DNA from: Floccularia luteovirens
Taxonomy: Eukaryota > Basidiomycota > Agaricomycetes > Agaricales > Squamanitaceae
Direction of reading: 5' to 3'
Assembly: GCA_009739215.1 (NCBI GenBank)
Contig: VSJF01000003.1
Span: 2,728,001 to 2,792,000, forward strand
Length of the DNA: 64,000 bases
The notes under the pieces are model-generated. The model did no database searches and was not told where the DNA came from. It saw nothing but the letters and a program-made list of their open reading frames with translations. Made by a program: the position numbers and the translations under genes. This document shows positions 35,630 to 48,359 of the stretch, in pieces; the stretch's first letter is position 1; each line of letters starts with the position of its first letter.

Positions 35630-35778
35630 TATATGTGCAACAATAAAACATGTAAACACGATAATCATAGAACGTCAGAGAAAATGTGGGTGAGATATTG
35701 GAAACTTGGCTTAATTTATTCCGAGAATGCTTGTGTTAATGTCGTTCGCTTAACATTTTGTGCTGGCTTGGCAAAGTA
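35630..35778 (-). pseudogene. Fragment of the acyl-CoA synthetase gene 3' end
   Basis: Sequence at 35690-35778 (CCGAGAATGCTTGTG, GTTCGCTTAACATTTTGTGC) parallels the 3' coding end of the synthetase at about 38993-39046, and the bases to its left match that gene's downstream flank. The homology stops abruptly near 35778, where it joins a 7TM exon. It is a by-product of the tandem duplication and not a functional gene. Confidence 0.7.
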
Positions 35779-36384
35779 CCATACCAACCGCGCCGCGTTA
35801 ATCAGTTGCGTAGAATGTAAAATAACGATCTGTTACTAACTAATATTGATGTAGGATTACGGTGGGAATATCGAGAGTCAAGCTGAGCAGCGCTGTGCCA
35901 ATGATGTAGTACTTTTCCACCCGTATAATTTACGCCACGAACTAAGACGAATCTAGACGGACAGGAAGTGTGAGTGATAGTCGGTGAAACATGAAATTCG
36001 ACATTACTGCAAATTAATGGCAATACATGTAGTGAAGAGGGTCGACAAACTCGAAGTGAGCTATAGTTATGGTGGTTATGGTGGCAAGAACCAATTACTA
36101 GTAGCATTCATTGTTCAGAGGTTTGCTAGAAATATGTGTTAACTGCAAAAGCCCCAATTTCGCACGCCAAAGACATGCCACTACACCACAAGAGACAAGA
36201 ACGAACCAAGAAGCAGATACAAGTTCCAGAAATAGTACAGGCAAGCACCACAACATCACTGCAACATCAAAAGTCAGTATTGATGGGGAGATAATATAGG
36301 GTAAGAGGACTATGAACAAAACAATCACGCAAATTGGCTGTGGGCAGATGTGATTGCAAAAGCACCGTCGCCAGCATGTAGCAT
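35779..36384 (-). pseudogene. 7TM receptor-like gene fragment, array copy 4
   Basis: The first exon (MLHAGDGAFAITSAHSQF) and TM1 exon match copy 2. A deletion then joins VVAC directly to the GAF exon, removing the DRVSFRLLV segment, and the fragment ends within the NGK.MEKYY exon at the duplication junction. All later exons are missing, so it cannot make a 7TM protein. Confidence 0.75.
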
Positions 36385-36807
36385 ACCGCTTCTGTCAAAT
36401 CAAGGTGGGGTGCAATGTACACTATATGTTGACCGATACACTGTATGATATATAGATAAGTTTATGCACTCACAAGTCTTCACATGAGGGGCCGTACGTA
36501 GGGATACACCCCATGGAGCCACTATTTTTGGGAGTTCTTGTTTAAGCTACCCTCCGACTCCATGGGAACCGAGATAGGAGTTCTAGCAGCTATGATATCG
36601 GGCTAAGCCACTTATGACGAGTTTTTTGTTCGTTCTTCACATACTTAAAGGTCAAGGAAGGATCTGAACTACATGGTTTGATCAATTGGTGTGGTTTCGA
36701 CAACAGCCATGGCAATGTGAATATTACGAAGGTTGGACCTCCAAAAATAATTATCTGGTAAGTGTTGGGTAAAATATGATAGCGCACTCTTCTGATGAGT
36801 GAATGCC

Positions 36808-38515
36808 TCAAAGCTGCCGAGTGAAACTCTGGATTTCTTCAATCTGAGATTGTGGCCTGATATTTTCTGTACGATCGGCCGGGGAGATAGAACCTCTCTT
36901 GGTATCACCTGCCAGGTTTCTTCCCATCCCCCCCATTTTTTCTGCATCCTTCCGCTCCAGATTGGCGGTGTCATGTATCGTAGTATGTGAATAAGTCGTA
37001 TCAGTTGTGAGAGTCGCAGGAGTAAAATCCAACGCAGTCACATGCGGTTCTACATGGCGTGGAAGGAAAAGTTGACGAACAGCTTTGATGAAAGCCTGAA
37101 TTTAATGAGTTAGAAGATGTATGGAAAATCATAAGGTGTACATACCGGGTCGGCTGCAGCCAGTATTCCATATGACAGTGTGCGAACTCCATAGATACAA
37201 AGGTCTAAAATGACGTTAACTGGTTTTTGGCGGTCACATGAGCTCTCCTACCAACAATAAGAATACGGAAGTCCTAGTGAGTGATATTTTAGCATCACAT
37301 ATAAAATAATGGCTGGAAAAACATAGCTACCGTTTTAGTATGTAATCCCGCCATAATAGTGTCAAGATCCAAGCCTACAGTTGTGCAGTTGAGTATGAGA
37401 GATACGATTGGATACATAACTAGGAGGTATGTTAGTGAATGGCATGCATAATATCATGGGGGGAAGAGTAACCAATCCGTATGATAATTTTTCTATATTT
37501 GGCATCCATCCTAACATGTGCCCGTGGGTCGCTGACTGTACATAATATAGTGTCACCTGGCTGGTCAGCATAGCTAACACTACGACTCAAATGGTTGATA
37601 TGTTTCTAGTAAGATAAGTTGTTGCAAATAATGAATGGTAATTCGAATCTTACCCTGTAATTGTACAACCACATAAGAACTATGGATGAAGAAATGCTTT
37701 CGATAGTCGCCGCCAGAGCAATTGGAAGGGATAGAATTCCAACTATCCATGAAAGTTGAGTTTTTGAACTAGCGAACCAGCATGTCCCCGTGTTTGCATC
37801 CCAACTGAAGTAAATCAGATAGCTGCTAAATGATAATCTGGGTGTTTCTCACCCAAAGTGGTGCAAACCAGCAGCGAGAACGTTCAGAGCTAGGCTGAGT
37901 AATATTGTGCCTATAACATAGTATTTCTCCATCCGTTTACCATTCAAACCATGAACCAAGACAAGTCTAGTGGGAACAATAAGTAAGAACTCCTCATAAC
38001 TATAATTGATACATACTGCAAATTTATTGCAATGCAGGTGGTGAAGAAAGTGGAAAGAGTCAAAGCGGACTGCGACGTGGTACCATGAGAAGAGTAAACC
38101 AGCACATGCTCCGTAACTTACGTTGACCACAAAAGCTCCAATCTGACAACCTATACTAGGTTTTATAGGGTTGTTAATATAGGCAATACCATACACGATA
38201 CTGTGTTCTAAGTCTAAGTTTGAGTTAACAGGAAATGATCAACGAATTTTACTCACTTGCATATCAAAGTGTAAATGAGAAGACGAAAGCTAACACGATC
38301 CAACTCATTTCTACCCTTTGTGACATATGCTACAATACCACATATCACAAGAACTAAAAAGCAAACACAGATACCGAGAATCGAAGGAGCTAATATTATA
38401 ATGCGACTTAGAGCATATAATATATTAGTTATGCACAAAATGGAGTCAGGTTTGAACCTTACATGTGTTTGTAATCGGTATCTGTGGGTGTAAAGGAATC
38501 ATTAGCGACGACCAT
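36808..38515 (-). CDS. 7TM receptor-like protein, array copy 5 (intact)
   Basis: In frame throughout, from MVVANDSFTPTDTDYKHM to EEIQSFTRQL. The landmarks are as in copy 3: IIILAPSILGICVCFLVLVI, NELDRVSFRLLIYTLI, GIAYINNPIKPSIGC, LVLVHGLNGKRMEKYYVIG, TCWFASSKTQLSW, MYPIVSLILNCTTVGLDL and YGVRTLSYGILAAADPAFIK. The C-terminal tail differs from copy 3 mainly by substitutions. The pattern of intact TM helices and varied loops and tails suggests both duplicates are under selection. The gene ends about 0.4 kb right of the copy 4 fragment. Confidence 0.8.
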
Positions 38516-38885
38516 ACTTATAATGATGGCTGGGACCCTGCCCTGCAAGACTTGGTATGAAAAGCACTGGGAATGAGTCGAAGGTCGAATGTTCGAAAAG
38601 AAGTGTGTTAAACGAAGTATTTGTGCTAATCAATCACGGACGCTATAGATTTGCTGCCTCTCTAACTGCGAACAACCAGACAATAACATAGTAATTCCGG
38701 TTTCAATAGGGCTTTGAGATGTGTCATGAGTGTTAGATTTGAGGTTTCGCGATATGAAACCAATGCAATGTAAAAAATTTTCTTCAGGAGGTAACGTAGA
38801 TCATGGACATGTCGTTTATGTACTAGATCAAAACTCCAATATAAATAATCCAAGTATGCCACAATAATACATGTAAACACAATAA

Positions 38886-41198
38886 TCATAGAGACATTTC
38901 AATGATTAATGTGACTAGTATACATCCTAGATGAGAAAGGGTTAATGCCAGAGGAAATGTCGGTAACTTCTTAAGGAAACTTGCCTTGATTTGTTCCGAG
39001 AATGCTTGTGCTAATGTCATTCGCTTGATTTTTTGTGCTGGCGTAACAAAACCATTTTCGGGTGTCCACTCATCGGGAGTTAAAATGACGGCAGCTAAAA
39101 GCTCCGATGACTTGAACCCATTTTTTCTACCTAAGGCATTGCATTCCTCAAGGATTAGATCTTGGACCCTCGAATCCTGACAAAGCGTTGCGAGCCCAAC
39201 ACCTTCAGTTGACATCTCCATAGAGTCGAGCATGTACCGCAGATTAGCTTCATGGGGGAAGATGATCGCCAAAGGTTGTTTTGCTTCAGGGCTTGCGTGT
39301 ACACAGAGGTTCATAACGTAGTCACAAGATTTGTAGATGGATTCTAGCCTTTCGAGCGCGATATATTCTCCATTTTGTAGTTTGACCAAGTTCTTGATTC
39401 TGTTCAGAAAGATAAGATGTTTTGTCATAAAAGAACCGATGACAAAAATTACCGATCAATCAGAGACATGGTCCCGTCTGGATTCCACTGTCCGATATCT
39501 CCTGTTCTCAGCCAGCCATCCTTGGTGAATATTGTCTCATCTTCATTGAGGTCAGGACGTTTGTAATACCCTTTCGTTACGGATGGTCCACGGATGCACA
39601 CTTCTCCTTGTGGTGGGTTATTCGATGATAGGTAACCTGATTCAGGGACATCAAGGAATTTGATCTCAACAGATGGTACTGGCAGACCGACAACTCCATA
39701 CTGCTGGAGTTCTGGAGGCAAAAGGGCACACATTCCGCATGACTCGGTCATTCCATACCCTGTGCATCTATATTGTGAGTGGATCAACATGTTTTACTAA
39801 GAGACATACCTTGCATCATTGGCATGAGCGCTAAACTCAGAAACTCTTGTGTATCTTTGCTGATCGCTGCTCCACCGTTCATTGCAAAACGCAGATTTCC
39901 CCCTGTCGCTGCGCGAACCTTGCTTAGCACGACTTTTTCGGCAATAGAGCCTAGAATGGGCATTCCAGACCTCTTCATCTCCATAGCTAAATTGAACATC
40001 GTCTGCTTCACGAGACCGCCAGAGTTTAGCTTGAGGGAGATTCCTTTCCGAACAGACTCCCAAACAGTGGGGACACCGAACATTACAGTTGGTTTAAAAG
40101 CGTTGAGGTCCCCCAAACAATTACGGACGGAAGCGTCTGTTAGAGTCTTGGGTCGTGCGTAGCCGGACGTTGATCCTACGTAGAGTCCGATCAACTCGAC
40201 GATAAATTCGAGAACGTGAGCAAGAGGAAGATATGCGAGATAGCGATCACCCATTCCAATGTGATTACCGAATACAATAGCGACTGAACCAATCGAGGCG
40301 ACGATATTGGAATGTGTAATGCACACCCCTTTTGGAGGGCCAGTGCTTCCGCTTGTATACATGATACATGCCATAGTATCTGTGGTGGGCCTGCGGGAGT
40401 GTATGATGTCAACTGATTGGGTCCTCCCCAAGGCCCTCAATTCTGTGAGACTCATGATTTTGATATTACCCCGAATAGCTCGGATGTCGTTAAGTACGGT
40501 TTCGGAAGGTTGTCCGTCATAAATAATAAACTTTACGGTAGGTGTTTGGGGCAGAACTTTAAGCACGGTTTGCAAAAGTTCTGAGTTTGTGAAGAGCCCG
40601 ACGCAATCTGGCTCGTTTAACGCATGTACGAGGCCTGATTCTCCAAGCGTGTCGTATGCAGTAGCAATAGGAGTTGAAATCATCAAGCACCCATGGGAAA
40701 TGAATTGCCAATTTTGACTGGAAATGACAAAATTGGTATAGCAGAGCATGCATTTGCAGGAACCGCTTACCTGGTCTGCGCATAGATATTGAACACATCA
40801 TCCGTCGTGATACCCAAAATAAGGAAAGCACGGGCGACTTCAGTTATGACCTCCTGAAATTCGATGAAGCTGAGATACTTGTATTCACTCAGCTCGAAGT
40901 ATTTCCAGGTCTTCGTTTCGGTCACCTCCTTTCCACCGACAACGGTTGTTACATCTTTCTTCTCTTCATGAACCTTTATAACATCCCGCCATGCTACTGC
41001 ACTCTTTGTGCCATATTTTTGTACGGCGTAGTCGACCACATCTGGAATGGTCTTGAAACCTTCCTTAGGATGTTTCACCAACTCTCCGGAAGTCACCGCA
41101 AGCCTGCGGATGCCCCCCTCTCCAGGAATGGCCGGAGAGATAACGACAGAACCGTCACCGAAATAACCAGCTCTCATAGCAGTACTCGTAGATGACAT
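38886..41198 (-). CDS. Long-chain fatty acid--CoA ligase
   Basis: Four coding exons encode an acyl-CoA synthetase of the Faa1/Faa4 (ACSL) type. It activates long-chain fatty acids with ATP to acyl-CoA via an acyl-adenylate. The start MSSTSTAMRAGYFGDGSVV at 41198 is preferred over an upstream non-ATG frame. Landmarks: HGCLMISTPIATAYDTLGES; the AMP-binding P-loop IMYTSGSTGPPKGVCITHSN; YLAYLPLAHVLEFIVELIGL; FGVPTVWESVRKGI; FAMNGGAAIS; YGMTESCGMCALL; GWLRTGDIGQWNPDGTMSLI; and IKNLVKLQNGEYIALERLES, which carries the linker. The C-terminus continues past the usual AQKIKR... region with a hydrophobic stretch (FPLALTLSHLGCILVTLIIE) that may be a tail anchor or a read-through of a lost splice site. 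Its 3' end was copied into the duplication at 35.6 kb. Confidence 0.88.
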
Positions 41199-41936
41199 GG
41201 CGGGCAAGGAGAAAGGACGGTTGAGAGCCCTGAGGGAACGCCATATTACCTAGATATTTTAATTGAGTATGATCGCTTTACTCTGGTTTCTCGGGCTATA
41301 GGCAATTTACACCACTCGTGGTCGCTGTCAAAAAAGAAAGGAGAGCCGAAAATTCTGATTTTGATTCTGAGGTGCAGGGTAGGTGCCACATTGATGGTGA
41401 ATAATAGTGATAACATGCGATCCCGAGGTGGTGGTACATTGCAAAAGATGAAGGAGTTTTAAAGTATAATCCCAGATCTCCGCTGAGCACTGATTATAAT
41501 ATCTAGTCAATTGTTTAGCACATTGTAAGGAGTTGAAAGTACTTTTAGTCAAGAGATCAAGTTATCTCAACCCTAGAACCGAGTGATTGATGGAGGCATA
41601 TATGTGGAGATCAGGGAGGCGCCCTGCCGGTCATTCATGTAAGAAGATTATGTCGTGATACCGTACTGTGCGGTACATACGTATGGGCTTTTCCAATGCA
41701 TGTCATCAAAGGTGTTTATCTCCTGAGAATCATATTTTTCAAATCTTCATAAACAACGAATAATAAAGCATTCATATACATACGGAACTCCCTATACGCG
41801 TACTATAATGATTGTAGCGGCGATGCTTTAGTGACGATTACAATATGCTCCAGGGTTTCAGTTTCTCGATAAAGCAATCTGTTGATAACGATGGGACCCC
41901 AAGTAAGTCCATGATTTACTATGTACTTATATACCA
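41199..41936. other. Intergenic region
   Basis: A spacer between the CK1-like gene and the synthetase start, both minus strand. It contains the synthetase promoter and the CK1-like 3' end. No other gene was seen. Confidence 0.5.
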
Positions 41937-43424
41937 CTACTTCAAATGCGTATGTGTCGTGATATTACTAACACATATGTCCAGCTTTTCCCCATTCGCA
42001 TAGACAGGTAATGTAACTCGTGCTTCACCCGGCCATGTTCCCGCTTTCAACAAATTATATAAATCCCACCAATCATAAGCGCCAGGCTGTAAGGTATACT
42101 GCCTTCTTTTCCAACAATCTTCGAAAAGTGCTTTCATAGCCACATAATCAGGCTCCTCCCTAAATGCAAGGCTCTTGATGTGTGCCAAAAACTGACAAAA
42201 TGCTGGATCCATGTCCCGAAAGAGCTGACATGCTGGGGTAGCCATTTTTATGCGCCACACATGACTTGGAGGATGCCTTTGTTTGAGGCCTTTGCTAGAA
42301 CGAGGAAGGTCCCAAGGTAATGACCCGTGGTATAAATATGAGACAAGGTAAGCCAATGATTCCAGATCATCGCGCTGAGATAAACCTAAAAATCGACATC
42401 AATTGGGGCGAACGATATGTATATGTGAGCTAAATACGAACTAATACAATGATGACCAAAAATACTGAAGAAGCGTCTGTTGCCAATTGCATCGTTTTCG
42501 TGAACACTGGGGAGGAGACTATCTGGAGACGAATCCAAAAATAAAGATAACCCAAAATCGATGGCATATAAAGTAGAGCTTGTGGTGTTGGAAGAGATAC
42601 ATATATTAGCTGGTTTGATACCGTTGTGAACAATTCGAAGAGAATGGAGCATTTGATATCGATCTAGCTAAGTCCACGGTTGTCATCGTTAGTTTTGGTG
42701 AGAGGAAGTCCAGAATGTAACCCACCATTTGGATGGCGACAGCCAAGACCATCCTTTCGGTGAAACGCCCATCAGGTAGCAATTCGCGTATATCTTCTAG
42801 AGTGGGTCCAAGTTTCTCAATGACAACGGCGTAAACGTCGCATGCCGAGTCATATGAACTGTGAAGCGCTTTGGGAACCCCAATCAATCCAGCTACATTG
42901 CTGAGTGTGTTATAAGCAGTCGCCTCTGTTGCGCATTCCAGGTCAGATGGATCAGTCCATGCCTTGACAACGACCCTTTCAGCTTTTTCACAACCTTCCC
43001 TAGATCCAAACTGATAGGCGGTATATACTCCTCGATCACCTATAACATTGATCATCGAAGTTGTTCAGCGGAGCCAGGGGCATAACTACAACCTACCATT
43101 CTCAGTGTTTATGGTGTGGAAAATTCGGTGGTGCCCATGTAAAATAGCGCGCCGCACTTTCGTACTAACATGCCAAGGATGGGGATAATAGGCAGCTTCA
43201 ACTCTGGAGAAAAATGAGTGATCACTAGATGTAACAAGAGCAAGGAAAGCTGTGTTCCAGGCCGAAGAAATGGTGCGAGTCGAATATAAGTCAGCTAGGA
43301 GACCTTTTAGGGGGAAACATGGACTCTTGGCGGAGCAGAAGTGACTTGACAAATCTACGCCTTGCGTACATAGGTGTAACAAATGTTTCTGGATCGCGAG
43401 AAGAGCAGTCGATGGCAAAGTCAT
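41937..43424 (-). CDS. CK1-like protein kinase family member lacking the catalytic Asp
   Basis: Four exons. A ~110-residue N-terminal extension (MTLPSTALLAIQKHLLHLCT...) has no recognised domain. A kinase fold follows: GVYTAYQFGSRE, the Lys-strand motif ERVVVKAWTD, a long alpha-C region (ECATEATAYNTL), hinge VYAVVIEKLGPTLEDI, catalytic loop RIVHNGIKPANICI, DFG motif YAIDFGLSLF, and the CK1-type segment LSQRDDLESLAYLVSYLYHG followed by SLPWD. The usual HRD/HCD triad reads His-Asn-Gly, so the proton-accepting Asp is replaced, while the Lys and DFG remain. This suggests a pseudokinase or a single-base change. The join before DRYQMLHSL uses a weak GTTACA donor. The role is unknown; relatives include casein kinase I-like and FunK1-like proteins. 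Confidence 0.7.
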
Positions 43425-44024
43425 AAGTAACTATGAAAAAAGACCCAATTGTTCCATGATATGGGATTGGGGTATGACAACTGGGCTATTTATTCCCATC
43501 ATTCAGCAGGCACAGTCTTAATACTGATGGAGCCTTTAAATTAAGTGCAAGTCAACATATGACAAACGGAAACACCAATGGTGACAAACCAAAGGTTGCG
43601 CAGGGTGATACAGATAAGCTGATACCACTTCCCCTCCTTCGATTATACCATAAACCGTCCTCAATATTATTAGTCAGTTCACCAGGCGAGATTCCTTTGC
43701 AGGCAACGGTGCTTTCGAGCAGTTTCACGGTCAACTTGGCGAACTCCAGTATTTTGGCTCACAAGAGCTTGGATTCGGTGATGGTCCGAGAACCGAAACA
43801 AGGGATAATGAGCGTGTCTTTCAGATTAAATGTATAGTCGCACTCAGAAGGACTGGGAATGTCATTTGTCGCTGCATAAGATGTAGGTGTCTGCAAAGTT
43901 AACTCATCAAAAAGTTCGCATCAAACCGAAGCTCAACTGACAGGCAGCCTGCATCGCCCCGCACCGCCACCATACTTCAACCTTTTCCTCAGCAATCAAC
44001 CGTTCATCGATTCTGGTATCTCTC

Positions 44025-44569
44025 ATGACCATTGCTTCATCTCGCTTGTTGCTCGTTTTTGTATGGTGCAATGTTCTTTTAACCTGTGCAGGATTGGATA
44101 TGTGTACCTTTTCTTGTCCAGAAACTGACCTGACGGGAAATACACTCATGGTTTGGCCGGGCGCCGTCCCTTACGATTCCGTATATTCAATCTTTGAATG
44201 CTTGTGAGCCGCCCATAAAAACAATTGAGTTTCGACAATAAACTCTAAAACCGATTTCCTGTCAATTTTTGTAATTCAGTTACTCTATCAAATCACAATC
44301 ACAGTCTGCAGAACCACACTTGTGTTCATACTACAAGGTAAAAAAAAGTGGCCTGCCGAATGGGTTCTGATTCCTGACATTATTATATTTTTCAGACAAC
44401 TGGTTTACAAGCTATGGGCAGTGTGGTGGATTCATGTCGCCACGAGGCGATCCCATGTTCAGATTCGAGTTCCCCTCCACTATTCTCCGCAGATGGCAAA
44501 GATGTTGAGACCCCACCGTGGATCGTTATTGGGAAAGATCTCCTTTGGATGAAAGAGCACCATACTTAG
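44025..44569 (+). CDS. Small secreted cysteine-containing protein
   Basis: Three exons (44025-44203, 44280-44337, 44396-44569) join in frame to 136 aa. A signal peptide (MTIASSRLLLVFVWCNVLLT) is followed by six Cys in the predicted mature chain, in the contexts LDMCTFSCPETDLTG, FECFYS, LCSYYK, DSCRHE and IPCSD. The CPxTDxxG...C...CSYY arrangement resembles short secreted proteins common in Agaricomycetes, of unknown function. Introns have GTGAGC and GTAAAA donors with CAG acceptors. The protein is expected to be extracellular with up to three disulfides. The exon joins are supported only by frame and splice consensus. Confidence 0.55.
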
Positions 44570-44889
44570 TTATAATACTTTGGGCCGCCCGCATTATCAC
44601 AATATGAATATAACCTCATGTGAGGTGATCTTGCTCTTGTTCTTGATATGATATTTGAATGAGAAGATCGCATGTCGATTCATACACCAAACGAGCAAAG
44701 TATTACATTCTAGGTTAACTTTACACTGCAACACTTGCACCAATACAAAGAAACAAGATGCTATCAAAAACTGTAAGTGGTATGTTTGTATCAGGAGATC
44801 GTGGGTTATAGGGGGGCTTTCGATGGGCCGAACAGGAATAGCAAAAAGAAAAATTCAACGCGGGAAAATCAAAAATTTAGATGTGCACA

Positions 44890-48359
<3,470 letters not shown>

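Larger units (their letters stand above)
32330..35778. repeat. Tandem segmental duplication, unit A
   Basis: Unit A runs from an internal exon of 7TM copy 2, through copy 3, to a fragment of the acyl-CoA synthetase 3' end. The same order of sequences repeats in unit B immediately to the right. Matching stretches include the copy 2/copy 4 5' exons, the whole of copies 3/5, their upstream spacers and the synthetase tail. Confidence 0.75.
35779..39050. repeat. Tandem segmental duplication, unit B
   Basis: Unit B holds 7TM copy 4 (fragment), copy 5 and the genuine 3' end of the acyl-CoA synthetase gene, collinear with unit A. The two units are diverged by many substitutions and small indels, so the duplication is not recent. 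Confidence 0.75.

Noticed and set aside
20647..38515. Reading the peptide and 7TM genes as a classical B mating-type locus
   Set aside because: The peptide precursors have no C-terminal CaaX box, and the 7TM proteins do not resemble STE3 receptors in motifs or exon layout.
38886..38990. Calling the hydrophobic C-terminus of the acyl-CoA synthetase a certain membrane anchor
   Set aside because: It lies beyond the usual family end and could be untranslated or intronic sequence; without transcripts it stays open.
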